Origin: Cohnella sp. SGD-V74
GTDB taxonomy: Bacteria; Bacillota; Bacilli; Paenibacillales; Paenibacillaceae
Direction: 5' to 3'
Assembly (NCBI RefSeq): GCF_003001675.1
Contig: NZ_PVYW01000015.1
Location: forward strand, 62,001-126,000
DNA length: 64,000 nt
Below the pieces are notes generated by a model. The model was not told the DNA's origin, searched no databases, and saw only the letters and a list, made by a program, of their open reading frames with translations. Shown here one piece after another: positions 50,710-60,134 of the stretch. Position numbers and translations under genes: made by a program. Every line of letters begins with the position of its first letter. The stretch's first letter is position 1.

Positions 50710-53312
50710 GGCTTCAACACCGCCCTCTTCGCTGTATCATAGATTTCTATTCCCGCTTGGCCATTAGGATGAGAGATTTCCGACATAAGGAGCTCCACTT
50801 GGCGATCCAGGAGCTTATCCAGCCAAGGCTCATGATCAGGCTTTGTGATCATGTCCAGCAGTGCTTCAAGCGATGCGCCATAAGTATGTTCTCCAAATGC
50901 ACAGCTATTCGCGTCATCAACTCCACTGCCTTGTGCTCTAATTAAGAAATTCTGCAAGTCCCTCAAGTTGTCGCCATCCGTAATTACGATACTCTCTTGA
51001 CGCAGAGAGCCGTTAATCAGGTCGTATTCAATAAAACTTCTGCTTTGCTTGTCATTGAGATAAATTCTATCTGTAGTATTAGAAGACACAGAAAAATAAC
51101 CAATAGGATTGCTTACGGATAGTGGAACATCATTTTGTTCACTAGCAAGACGGAAATCATCCACATAAGAAAACGAATGATCGATTAATTCGAATTTAAC
51201 CAAGCGTTGCGTATCAGCAGGCACTAAATACAAAGAATCATTGGAATACATAAGTTTTTGAAATTGCCAAAATCCGTCTGCGGGTATTCCTTCGAGATTA
51301 ATTGGATACTCCGCAATCGTCTCCTCTGCCCTATTAAAGCTGACTAGAGCTGACTTATGCAAAGCTAATAACCAGTAGGTTTCATCAATCAATAAAATAT
51401 CCGAGTATCCGCATTTGTCGCTGCTCAAGGCTTTCCATTTTGTCTTTTTCGTTTTCAAATCAATTTCTATCAAAGCACTGGCGTTGAAACATGCTAAAAC
51501 CAGCGAACCCCGCGGCTCATCGTAAACACCGTTAAGGAAGTAGCCGAGTTCAGAGTCAAAGATCAGCTTTTTGACGGGCTTTATCCATTCGTCTATAATT
51601 TCTGTACTGTTATCTTCCAGATTCAGTTTGACAATACCGGGAAACTGTAAAGGAATAAAATAGAGCGAGCCGTCGCATTCGATAATTTTTGAAAATTTGC
51701 TCTGATCGTTATATTCTTTTTGTTTGGGCAAGGGCAACTCAACATATCGAAATGAGGAATCGATCAAATCATATATGGCTATGGCCCCCGCAGAGCTCGG
51801 AGAAAAATAAAGCTTATTTCCGCTTTGATGGATGGTGTGGTAGAGCCTCCAATCTAAAGCTTTCTCCTGAGCAAAGCTCCCGATGTACTCCACTTTTCGA
51901 GCATTCTTATTTAATCGAAATAGTCCGTTGAGCTCCAGCGTTACAAACCACAGATCCTCTTCCGTATCCCACAAGCCTCCAACTAATAGACGATCTTGTG
52001 GCTGTTCATTTTGAACCACTACAGGTTTTTTCATACATTGATACAACGGCATGAGAGAAGAAGCGTCCCCATAAAAAGCTGAGCTTAAGCTCAGCGCCCG
52101 ATGCAGATCCGCCGTATCGTCATAGATTCCATATCCTTCGAGCTTGTACTCCTCAATCAGTCGTGAATATTCCTCCAAAAGGAATGGACGCATTGTGACA
52201 TAAGCCGCCTCGCTCAAAGGGTGAGGCCGCCACCAAAGGACTACATCGTCGCGGTTGCGAACAGTTCTAAATACAGCCCTTAACTTTGCAATATACTTTT
52301 CATTTCCCCTCAGAAGGGGACCTATTGACGTGTTATAAAGAACCACTTTTTTTCGCGAACCGTCGGGCTTCTCAATCAACTTCTCCCATTCGTCGGATAG
52401 CGTGAAATCATCTGGCTTGGAGTTTATGACCTTATCAAACTTAGGCGAACCGGACGCCACAATCTTCTCCCTGACATTTCCGAAAAGGCCGACGCAATTG
52501 CGCGCCTTTTCAAACGCGTCAATTGCGTGGATGTAGCCCTCGCGAATCTGCTCCGACTGCACGAACACGCGATCGGCATGGATAATTCCCGACACGGTGC
52601 AGAAATGCTCCTCTATGTGATTCCCGGTCACAAAATAAGGAGAGTAGCAAAGCAACTCTGTATATTTCTTGAGATTTCTGCTGTAATAATTCGGATGAAC
52701 CGTTGTAATGATATTCCCATCGTCGTAGGGATTATGAATGAAGATCACGTCCGGACGACGTTCTTCCAGATTATAGTTTTGCCAATCTACAACCGGAACG
52801 TAGTCGGGATATTGATGTCCCTCATATTGCATCTGTCCCAGCCTGCCCCCGGGGAGCCTGTCAAAGTAAGGGATCGGAACCACATAAACATCGCATTGCG
52901 GATCCGCTTTGGCAGCCAGCCAAATCGATTCAAGAGCGTCCCACATGGAAGCCTTATAAGGGAAAAGTACAACCTCAATTTTGTTGGGCTTGAGTTCATC
53001 CTGAATGCAGCTTTCGATCGTGACAAGCTCTCTTTTTAGCTGCTTCACGAAGCCCGCATCGGTGGTTTCAATTTTCACAGCGATTTGGTAAAGGCTCTCA
53101 TGGTACTCGGTTAACAATTCAACCGTTCGTGTATCTTCACCTTCTATACTCTCTATAAACTCGCCAATATGTACCGCCGCATTTTGGCAGTCAACCAAAA
53201 GGTTAATTACAGCGGGGATATTTCGATTGACAAATTGTTTATGTATTTCATCCGTCGCTTCATGCAACGTTGTTAGGAGATCGAGAATCTGTTTTTTTTG
53301 GTATGCCCTCAT
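50706..53312 (-). CDS. CDP-glycerol glycerophosphotransferase-like enzyme with C-terminal seven-repeat propeller-like domain
   Basis: This protein of about 868 residues is the first gene of the island. Residues 1 to about 110 are helical. Residues about 110-440 look like the GT-B fold of CDP-glycerol:polyglycerophosphate transferases: VVLFPYKASMWDALESIWLA, a donor half with VASGSPKFDKV, and VVLWWRPHPLSEAAYVTMRP. Residues about 445-790 hold seven loose repeats of about 45-50 residues, each with a core like SLYF-P....-I-K-NL, suggesting a seven-bladed propeller. The start is ATG 53312. It may transfer glycerol phosphate (or a relative) to the glycan. Confidence 0.75.
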   Translation of the reverse strand: MRAYQKKQILDLLTTLHEATDEIHKQFVNRNIPAVINLLVDCQNAAVHIGEFIESIEGEDTRTVELLTEYHESLYQIAVKIETTDAGFVKQLKRELVTIESCIQDELKPNKIEVVLFPYKASMWDALESIWLAAKADPQCDVYVVPIPYFDRLPGGRLGQMQYEGHQYPDYVPVVDWQNYNLEERRPDVIFIHNPYDDGNIITTVHPNYYSRNLKKYTELLCYSPYFVTGNHIEEHFCTVSGIIHADRVFVQSEQIREGYIHAIDAFEKARNCVGLFGNVREKIVASGSPKFDKVINSKPDDFTLSDEWEKLIEKPDGSRKKVVLYNTSIGPLLRGNEKYIAKLRAVFRTVRNRDDVVLWWRPHPLSEAAYVTMRPFLLEEYSRLIEEYKLEGYGIYDDTADLHRALSLSSAFYGDASSLMPLYQCMKKPVVVQNEQPQDRLLVGGLWDTEEDLWFVTLELNGLFRLNKNARKVEYIGSFAQEKALDWRLYHTIHQSGNKLYFSPSSAGAIAIYDLIDSSFRYVELPLPKQKEYNDQSKFSKIIECDGSLYFIPLQFPGIVKLNLEDNSTEIIDEWIKPVKKLIFDSELGYFLNGVYDEPRGSLVLACFNASALIEIDLKTKKTKWKALSSDKCGYSDILLIDETYWLLALHKSALVSFNRAEETIAEYPINLEGIPADGFWQFQKLMYSNDSLYLVPADTQRLVKFELIDHSFSYVDDFRLASEQNDVPLSVSNPIGYFSVSSNTTDRIYLNDKQSRSFIEYDLINGSLRQESIVITDGDNLRDLQNFLIRAQGSGVDDANSCAFGEHTYGASLEALLDMITKPDHEPWLDKLLDRQVELLMSEISHPNGQAGIEIYDTAKRAVLKP

Positions 53313-53461
53313 CAAACTTTCGCCCCAGTATGAGTGTAGTATTTTCGTCGTGTCCTATATTACATATATCGACATCTTTCAAGCCCGATATGAGCTAATT
53401 AGTCTTTGAAAATATTTACACGCCTTCTTGCATACCCGCAAATTATACTGGAGTCGATAGG

Positions 53462-54718
53462 CTAATACATGACCAGCAAAGACAAATGCCCCAAGGCTGT
53501 AACTCCTTCTGCTTTGCACACTTCCACTATTTCCTTCTTAAAGTGGCGGGAGTGATCGAAGTTTTTAGTAAAGGACTGGATGAGCCTTACCGCATCTTCC
53601 TCAGTCAACTTCCGTTGGTCAGCACACATCCCGACAAGCTGCATACGAATTAACGCATATAAGATCCCGATGTATAACACTTGATCGAACATTTTCCCAT
53701 CCGTGGATACGGGGAACAGCGTTGAGAACATCAGGTTAACAATGTAATTCTCCATGATGTACTCGTGCTGATTGAGAAACGTATCATGACAGTCCCTATA
53801 CACCTTTTCGTAGAACAACAAAACGCGCTCGAAGCTCAAGCCCTCTGCCTGCTGCATTCCCCTCAGATAGCTCATCAAGCAATCCCGATACCGAACGTTT
53901 ATGATTTGGTTTTCATTCATTATTCCGACCAAAAGTTCATTTAGCAGCTTGAGCTGGAAGGAATGGTTAACCGGAAAGGTTTGCGGGATCGTAAGTTCTG
54001 ATTGTGCGGCCAGACCGTTTCTAAATTGTTCGATGAGAGGCGTCAGATCTTCGGCAGCTTGCCCGGAGGCTGCTTCATCTACCAGATCCGCAAAGGCGGC
54101 AAGCAGCATGATGCGGTGAGAAAGTCCGAATTGGCGATTTTGGATGATTTCAATAGCCAGTACCCTTAAATCCCATAAATATTTTAGTGTGACTGGAGCG
54201 GCAGCGGATTGCGAGGTTAATCTGGCATTCCATTGCGTATTCGCCGCTTCTTGGCGCGGAACGTATTCAAAGTCAATCCCCCGGGGCTCTAACAGTGCCA
54301 GTCTTGCCGCTTCAGGGCAGGATAGGGCTGCGGACACTTCCTGTGTCCCGTCGATCTCATTGATTCTGCGGGGATATGTCGCGCACGTAGGGGACAGATA
54401 AGACTCTCCCAGTTCAGCTTGAATGGCGCACAAACCATGGTCCAGAAATGAGCAGGCCCCCGTCTCCGAGTTTAATCTCATACTGGCATAGTTTAATTTC
54501 GATCTTTCGCTCTCTCTTCTAGGAACGACATCGTCTTTTAACCTCTTTTGCAGAGCAGGGTGCTTCACAGATTGATATCTATGATAAGTCTCCTTATCCA
54601 CGGTCACATTCCAGAAGGCACAACAAGTATCTTCGCACTCTGCGCCAATGCATTGAAATCGGGTCATATATTCCGGCTGGAGGCTTTGATTATTCACGAT
54701 TGATCTCATCTCTTTCAT
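53462..54718 (-). CDS. fliB: Flagellin lysine N-methylase (FliB family)
   Basis: This 418-residue protein has the FliB/YkgJ-type cysteine cluster: CIGAECEDTCCAFWNVTVDK near residue 24, GACSFLDHGLCAIQAELGES, and SPTCATYPRR. In Salmonella FliB methylates surface lysines of flagellin using a redox cluster. It lies between the glycan island and the flagellar filament genes, which fits flagellin as the target. It is divergent from the plus-strand glycosyltransferase gene, with a 147-bp gap that holds both promoter regions. It is the only protein-modifying enzyme in the area that acts on lysine rather than sugar. Confidence 0.9.
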   Translation of the reverse strand: MKEMRSIVNNQSLQPEYMTRFQCIGAECEDTCCAFWNVTVDKETYHRYQSVKHPALQKRLKDDVVPRRESERSKLNYASMRLNSETGACSFLDHGLCAIQAELGESYLSPTCATYPRRINEIDGTQEVSAALSCPEAARLALLEPRGIDFEYVPRQEAANTQWNARLTSQSAAAPVTLKYLWDLRVLAIEIIQNRQFGLSHRIMLLAAFADLVDEAASGQAAEDLTPLIEQFRNGLAAQSELTIPQTFPVNHSFQLKLLNELLVGIMNENQIINVRYRDCLMSYLRGMQQAEGLSFERVLLFYEKVYRDCHDTFLNQHEYIMENYIVNLMFSTLFPVSTDGKMFDQVLYIGILYALIRMQLVGMCADQRKLTEEDAVRLIQSFTKNFDHSRHFKKEIVEVCKAEGVTALGHLSLLVMY

Positions 54719-54865
54719 TAGACTTGCTTAAAGTTTTCATTATAGAACATTTCGGCGCAATTTCGACAAAACCCTCTATTTTGCGGCATTTCTCCTTTAT
54801 ATTTCTTGGAGTTTATAAGTTTTTGTATTAAGCTGAAACCATACCCTTAACCTACTGGAGGCACT

Positions 54866-56770
54866 ATGAAACCACTCCTCTCCTTATGCATGATCGTCAA
54901 GAACGAAGAGGCCGTTCTGGACCGTTGCCTGCAAAGCGTTTCCCGTTTTGTAGACGAGATTGTAATCGTGGATACCGGTTCTACGGATTCCAGCAAAGAA
55001 ATTGCCAAAAAGTATACGAACAAAATATATGACTTTGAGTGGATCAATGATTTTGCCGCAGCGAGGAATGAATCCCTTAAACATGCAACCGGGCAATTCA
55101 TTTTGGTTATGGATGCCGATGAATTCGTAGACGAGCCCAATATATCCGATTTAAGAAATTTCTTGACTAAGCAGAAACCTTCAAATGACACCTTATATCG
55201 GGTCACGGTCGTTAGTTATAAAGAAGCCAACAAGCCGGCCACCGAAGAACCGATTTTGCGGGTGTTCGCGAACCATATGAATATTCAGTATGTTCGCCCT
55301 ATACATGAGCAACCAACTCCACAGGCTGGTAGATCGGTTAAGATTGTTCCTATTCCTATTAAGATATTTCATTCCGGTTACACCGAGGAAACTATTCAAT
55401 CCAAAAATAAACACGAACGAAACCTTCATATCTTTTCGGAGATGGAAAAACGGCAGCAGCTCTCCCCTTACGATCAATGCATGCTGGGAAGACAGCTTCT
55501 TTTCATGGGGAAACATGCAGAAGCTTTGACGCATCTTCAGGCCGCACACATTAGTGGGGACAAGAGCGAGGAATGGTATAAGCATAATTTAGTTTCGATA
55601 CTTGAACTGCACCTTAATACCAACGACCTTTTTCAGGCATATACGTTCGCCCAAGATAATTTAGTTCCTTACTTCCATTACGCAGATGTCCGTTCTTTAT
55701 ACGCAAGTATCTTATACAAGCTTGGTTTCTGGAAAACCGCCAAAAGGGAGTTCGAAGAGGCCCATCGAATTGTTGAAATTGCTTCAAGCGGTCAAAAGTC
55801 TTCCTTGGTAAGCTCTGATCTTGGCTTCAGAGGCCCCCTCTGGCATTTAGTCCAAATTAATGAAAACGAGCAGAATTACATTCAAGCAATCCCTTATTTA
55901 GCGAAGCTTTTAATGAACAACAAACACGACATAGAGGCAATCAACAAATTTATTCAATTATCTTCTCTTAATCATAGCTTTGAGGATGTCGTTAAAATCC
56001 TTGAGGAGCTTCTTCAAACGGACACGAATCGGAAAACCTACGCAATAGTCGGAAAGGTAGCCATTCGATCCTGTCACAAGGATTTTTCCTTGCACTATTG
56101 TCGAAACAACATAACTAGCGGACTTTATAATCTGTCAGAAAAGCTCCAATATGCCATGCTGCATAATGATGAGCCGCTATTCGGGGCCTGCCTTGAAATC
56201 CTTCATGAAGACCAGTTGCCTTATAGAATTGCACAGCAGATTGCAATGGGCATTTTGATTTGGAACCGCACCGATTGGCTCCAATACATTGAGCAGCATA
56301 GTCAAGTGGCGAACTTTGTCCAGGATCTTCTTAATGGCAACGTTCAGGATTTTGCCGCGGAAGATCTTCCTTTTGAATCACTAGTCGAGCTTTATAATTT
56401 ACAACAGTGGAATGCTTATGAATTCGTATTAAGTCATTATGAAACACCGCAGATCGTCAACCGCCTTGCAAGCTACTTTTTAGAGATCCATCATATTCCG
56501 ACGGCTCTTCAATATTACAACTTCCTAACTGAGCAGGACGCCTTGACTGCCTCGAGTATGGCAAAGCTGGCCTGGTATTACTCCCATCAAGGGAGCTTAA
56601 CGGAAGCATACTCGTTGTGGGAACGAGCCCTAGCAATGGAGCCTTCCCAGCACAGTCATTATATCCATTATTATGAGATGTGCGAGGATCCTTTGACAAA
56701 GCAGACGCTCAAAAATCGATTAATAGCGCTTAATCCCGAGTACAACCGCCTTGATTTATTATTTAGATAA
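54866..56770 (+). CDS. GT2 glycosyltransferase with C-terminal TPR array
   Basis: This is the only clear plus-strand gene in the window. Residues 1 to about 230 are a SunS/GT2-like transferase (LSLCMIVKNEEAVLDRCLQS, IVDTGSTDSSKEIAKKY, LVMDADEFVDEP). The remaining ~400 residues are alpha-helical TPR-like repeats (for example PYDQCMLGRQLLFMGKHAEA and MAKLAWYYSHQGSLTEAYSL). An AGGAGG-like site precedes the ATG. TPR-GT2 proteins often glycosylate proteins or peptides. It is related to the gene at 57524-58594 and converges on the fliST genes at a shared terminator. I infer that it acts on flagellin. Confidence 0.9.
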   Translation: MKPLLSLCMIVKNEEAVLDRCLQSVSRFVDEIVIVDTGSTDSSKEIAKKYTNKIYDFEWINDFAAARNESLKHATGQFILVMDADEFVDEPNISDLRNFLTKQKPSNDTLYRVTVVSYKEANKPATEEPILRVFANHMNIQYVRPIHEQPTPQAGRSVKIVPIPIKIFHSGYTEETIQSKNKHERNLHIFSEMEKRQQLSPYDQCMLGRQLLFMGKHAEALTHLQAAHISGDKSEEWYKHNLVSILELHLNTNDLFQAYTFAQDNLVPYFHYADVRSLYASILYKLGFWKTAKREFEEAHRIVEIASSGQKSSLVSSDLGFRGPLWHLVQINENEQNYIQAIPYLAKLLMNNKHDIEAINKFIQLSSLNHSFEDVVKILEELLQTDTNRKTYAIVGKVAIRSCHKDFSLHYCRNNITSGLYNLSEKLQYAMLHNDEPLFGACLEILHEDQLPYRIAQQIAMGILIWNRTDWLQYIEQHSQVANFVQDLLNGNVQDFAAEDLPFESLVELYNLQQWNAYEFVLSHYETPQIVNRLASYFLEIHHIPTALQYYNFLTEQDALTASSMAKLAWYYSHQGSLTEAYSLWERALAMEPSQHSHYIHYYEMCEDPLTKQTLKNRLIALNPEYNRLDLLFR

Positions 56771-56806
56771 AACAAAGTCCTCGGCAAGCACGCCGAGGAC
56801 TTTGTT
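56771..56806. terminator. Bidirectional terminator between the convergent GT-TPR and fliT genes
   Basis: AACAAAGTCCTCGGC and GCCGAGGACTTTGTT form a perfect 15-bp stem with a 6-nt loop, and T-rich tracts lie on both sides. It serves both strands and overlaps the last codons of fliT. Confidence 0.92.
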
Positions 56807-57134
56807 ATTTCTTCTTATCCATCAGAAAGCTATCATACACACCCGCATGATTATAAGCCGCTTGTTGCTTCTTGGTCTCATTCATTCGTCTGATCGAGCT
56901 TTCCGCCTCATCCTTAAGCCTGTTCATCTTCGCGAGAATTAAAGAATCGTACGTCAGCAATTCTCTAATTATCGCCTTCTGAGTTACAGTTAGTTCTGCT
57001 CGACGTTCTTCAACAAGCTCCGTAAGCTCTTGCCTTCTTTCAACCAACGCTTCGAACTGTTCATAATCTGAGGCTATTTCTTCGTTGCCTAGACGCTTGG
57101 TCTCCAATAAAATCTCTTCGATCAACTGGTCCAT
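56805..57134 (-). CDS. fliT: FliT-like flagellar chaperone
   Basis: This 109-residue all-helical coiled-coil protein (MDQLIEEILLETKRLGNEEI; ALVERRQELTELVEERRAEL) directly follows fliS; its ATG abuts the fliS stop. Position, size and helix content match FliT-type export chaperones, which bind the FliD cap protein. Sequence identity in this family is low, so the name rests mainly on context. It ends inside the bidirectional terminator. Confidence 0.78.
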   Translation of the reverse strand: MDQLIEEILLETKRLGNEEIASDYEQFEALVERRQELTELVEERRAELTVTQKAIIRELLTYDSLILAKMNRLKDEAESSIRRMNETKKQQAAYNHAGVYDSFLMDKKK

Positions 57135-57527
57135 TTAGTCAGATTCCTTTGGATTCGTGGATTTAATGATTTGTACCCACGCCTCTCTCAGCTCACTTAA
57201 TATAGAAATAACCTCTGACGCCGATTGTTTGTTCTTCTTCATATTAGCTTCAATCAGCTTTCGGTTTGCATAGTCGTAGATGTCCAACAAATTATTCGCA
57301 ATTGGATATTCGTGATTAAGAGAGGCGATTAATTCATTCACAATATGCTGTGACCTAATGAGGCTATGATTTGCCTTCTGATAATCTTTTGCTTCAATTC
57401 CGTCTATCCCTTGCTTAATAAACCGAATAGCTCCGTCATACAGCATAAGAATCAACTGAGCAGGAGAAGCAGTCTGAACGGAAGATTGTTGGTATTTATG
57501 AAACGGTGTAGAAATCACTCTCTTCAC
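57135..57527 (-). CDS. fliS: Flagellin export chaperone FliS
   Basis: This 130-residue protein has the FliS pattern: YQQSSVQTASPAQLILMLYD, GAIRFIKQGIDGIEAKDYQK, SHIVNELIASL-like helix (residues about 60-75) and YDYANRKLIEANMKKN. It binds the flagellin C terminus and keeps it unfolded before export. Its ATG overlaps the stop of the upstream glycosyltransferase gene (ATGA), so the two are translationally coupled, which ties glycosylation to flagellin handling. Confidence 0.97.
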   Translation of the reverse strand: MKRVISTPFHKYQQSSVQTASPAQLILMLYDGAIRFIKQGIDGIEAKDYQKANHSLIRSQHIVNELIASLNHEYPIANNLLDIYDYANRKLIEANMKKNKQSASEVISILSELREAWVQIIKSTNPKESD

Positions 57528-58594
57528 TCCTCATTCATTTCAATTAATCTCTGCCCTGCCTTGCTGTACCCCATAGCCGCCGAATTACGGTAGCATTGTA
57601 TCGCCTGTTCCGCTTTTCCAAGCACCTCGTAGTAATTACCCAAATTATAGTAGGCCGCATACGAACCTGTTCCCTTTACACTATCATACAACTCCGATTC
57701 CCCCACTTCAAGGCACAGTTGATAGGAACGTTCTATAAGCGGTAAATACTCCATATACTGGGCAGGATTGGAGAGGACCAGATCCAAGTAAAATACCCCG
57801 CAGGCAAAATGAAAATCAGGAAAATTCATTAGCCAAGCATGTTTCTGTTGCAGAATATCTAACACTTTACCATATTCTTTTAATTTCATTAACAAGTACA
57901 TATACTCCGTAACGACATTCGGAGCAAAACGTTCCACACCTTGAAGCGCTGCATAGGCTTTAGCAAAATAAAGTTTGCTTTCTGCCCAGTTCTCCAGTCC
58001 ATCATATTCTTTAGCCAATTGAAACAGATAATAAGGATCCTCGGGATTCTCCTGAAGCTCCAGAAGTAAAAGCGGCACGTTACGATCTGATTTCTTCAGT
58101 TTGAAGTACCCGTCATGCTGAACGACAATAGGCACATTACGTCGAGCAAGGGACGTACTCACCTGTTCATGAATCCGTCCGTAATACTCTAGATGTCTAG
58201 GGAATAACCGGGTAATGTAGTCTCTGGTTTCATGGGTTTCCCCTTCGTCAAAGACTGTACTTATTCTCTCTATACGTCCAACCGCATTCGCTTCTTCGAT
58301 AAACTGACGTATCCGAGAATGGTCTATAGCATCAATCCACTCGTCAGCATCCAGTACCAGCACCCAATCTGCAGAAGACTTGCTAATGGCATAGTTCCTA
58401 GCCTTCGAAAAATCGCTCTCCCATACATAAGTATAAACTTTAGCTCCGAGCCCCGACGCAATTTCTTTCGTTCGATCCGTTGAACCAGTATCCGCAACGA
58501 TTATCTCATCAACATAAGAAATTGCGCTTTCTATGCATCGCTGTATTTTAACCTCTTCATTCAAGGCAATCATTACTAACGCTAGTGTGCTCAT
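57524..58594 (-). CDS. GT2-TPR glycosyltransferase inserted between fliD and fliS
   Basis: This 356-residue protein has an N-terminal GT2 domain (LALVMIALNEEVKIQRCIES, IVADTGSTDRTKEIASGL, VLVLDADEWIDAIDHSRIRQ), followed by TPR-like helices (LFQLAKEYDGLENWAESKLY; YYNLGNYYEVLGKAEQAIQC). It lies 11 bp after fliD and overlaps fliS by 4 bp, within a typical fliD-fliS-fliT operon. Its place inside the operon is strong contextual evidence that flagellin is the substrate. It is shorter than its plus-strand relative (634 residues). Confidence 0.93.
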   Translation of the reverse strand: MSTLALVMIALNEEVKIQRCIESAISYVDEIIVADTGSTDRTKEIASGLGAKVYTYVWESDFSKARNYAISKSSADWVLVLDADEWIDAIDHSRIRQFIEEANAVGRIERISTVFDEGETHETRDYITRLFPRHLEYYGRIHEQVSTSLARRNVPIVVQHDGYFKLKKSDRNVPLLLLELQENPEDPYYLFQLAKEYDGLENWAESKLYFAKAYAALQGVERFAPNVVTEYMYLLMKLKEYGKVLDILQQKHAWLMNFPDFHFACGVFYLDLVLSNPAQYMEYLPLIERSYQLCLEVGESELYDSVKGTGSYAAYYNLGNYYEVLGKAEQAIQCYRNSAAMGYSKAGQRLIEMNEE

Positions 58595-58605
58595 TAAAAA
58601 CCCCT

Positions 58606-60117
58606 TTAGTAATTATTAAACAGGCTTGCAGACTGAGCACTAAACCTATTAATTGCGGCTTCCATGGCCGCAAACTGTTTGTAGTATTGATTCTCTGCCC
58701 GGAGCATACGCTTGTTCATCTCCGTCAGTCGGATATCGAGCAGTCTTAGCTGTTCACCAATATTACTGTCCGCATTGAAAGCAGCATCCGTTGCCGTGCT
58801 TACCCGGGATGTACCGGCTTTCGTAGCCAACTCCTGAATGGAGAACATCCCAATATTAGAAAGACGGTTAAATAATCCATTGTTCTTATTGGTTGCTGAA
58901 ACCCCAGGAGGAGTCTTATCGCTCTCGCTTACTCTTTGTGAAAAAAAGCCGATTACCTGATCAGGATTAGCTTCCAGCGCGCTGCGCAATTTGGCCTCAT
59001 CAATCACCAACTTACCACGCTGTGTATAATCACCTGTAGAAATACCCAAACTGGACAAATTCACATTTACTCCGTTAACATTTACATCCGTAACCGCGGC
59101 CAACCTAAAGCTATTGACTAATGCCGTAAATGTCGAGTCCCCTCTTAGCAAACCGCTCTTTGCCTTGGATTCCCACAATTCAATTTCGCTCTCCGACATT
59201 TCCTTCTTCTGTTCACTGGTTAACGGCACGTACGTTCGATAACGTTCTTCTCCAAGTTTCTTGTTAATTGAATCCAACAGATCGTTATAATCTTTAACAA
59301 AAGCTTTGATCGTATCGATCATTTGATTCGTATCAGTGCCTACTGTCAATTGAGTTGGATTACCATTCGACTTACTGTTAAGGGTGATCTCCACCCCATT
59401 CTCCGTAAAAGTGTTACTTGTTCTCTTAGTTGATATTCCGTTAATGAGCAACTCTGCATCATTACCTGCCTTGGATTCCAAAGAGAAATTATCGAAGATA
59501 TCGGATACAAGATTGATACTACTGTCATCGCCGGTTGTCTTGGAAGTAATCGATAACGCTCCCGTGTGGCTGTCCAGAAACACGTTTACGTTCGCATCTT
59601 TGCTGCTGTTCAACTTTGAAACCATAGTAGCCAGCGTATCTGTATTTTCATCCAGTATAATCGGCTGCCCGCCAGTCTGGATGGTGATTTTTCCATTAGC
59701 GTCCGACGTATAGCTAAAGCTACCTTCCAAATCCTTTAGTTTCGTATTCAGGTCAACTTCGCCGATGCCGGAACCTGAAGTGGTTTTCCATGTTGCTCCT
59801 TTTGCAAGCTCGGTGACCTCAATCGTCAGCGTACCGATTGCCGCATTCGAATTTGCTCTCGCACTAACAGCAGTGCTATTCCCGGTTGTGGTAACTTGTT
59901 TAGCATTGAGAGTTCCTTGCAAACCATAATTAAATAGTTTGTTGTTGCGGAAATCAACGATCTTGGCATTAATCTCGCGATACTGCTCTCGTTGCCATTC
60001 AAGCGTTGTCTTCTGTATAGTAAGCTTATCGAGCGGCGCCCGTTTGGCCTTCATCAAGTCTTTGACAAGCTGGTCGATATCCAGTCCAGATGCCATTCCT
60101 GTGATTCTGGTAACCAT
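58606..60117 (-). CDS. fliD: Flagellar hook-associated protein 2 (filament cap)
   Basis: This 503-residue cap protein has the FliD N terminus (RITGMASGLDIDQLVKDLMK, APLDKLTIQKTTLEWQREQY) and the coiled C terminus (RLTEMNKRMLRAENQYYKQF). The centre is Ser/Thr-rich, with repeated beta segments. It assembles as the pentameric cap that inserts flagellin monomers at the filament tip. It is 17 bp after flaG and is followed by the glycosyltransferase gene. Confidence 0.97.
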   Translation of the reverse strand: MVTRITGMASGLDIDQLVKDLMKAKRAPLDKLTIQKTTLEWQREQYREINAKIVDFRNNKLFNYGLQGTLNAKQVTTTGNSTAVSARANSNAAIGTLTIEVTELAKGATWKTTSGSGIGEVDLNTKLKDLEGSFSYTSDANGKITIQTGGQPIILDENTDTLATMVSKLNSSKDANVNVFLDSHTGALSITSKTTGDDSSINLVSDIFDNFSLESKAGNDAELLINGISTKRTSNTFTENGVEITLNSKSNGNPTQLTVGTDTNQMIDTIKAFVKDYNDLLDSINKKLGEERYRTYVPLTSEQKKEMSESEIELWESKAKSGLLRGDSTFTALVNSFRLAAVTDVNVNGVNVNLSSLGISTGDYTQRGKLVIDEAKLRSALEANPDQVIGFFSQRVSESDKTPPGVSATNKNNGLFNRLSNIGMFSIQELATKAGTSRVSTATDAAFNADSNIGEQLRLLDIRLTEMNKRMLRAENQYYKQFAAMEAAINRFSAQSASLFNNY

Positions 60118-60134
60118 TTGATCTCTCCCTTTCT

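Noticed and set aside
53366..53373. SigD-like -10 element (GTCGATAT) upstream of the first island gene
   Set aside because: No TAAA-like -35 stands at 15-16 nt, so I list it only as a possibility in the findings and not as a feature.
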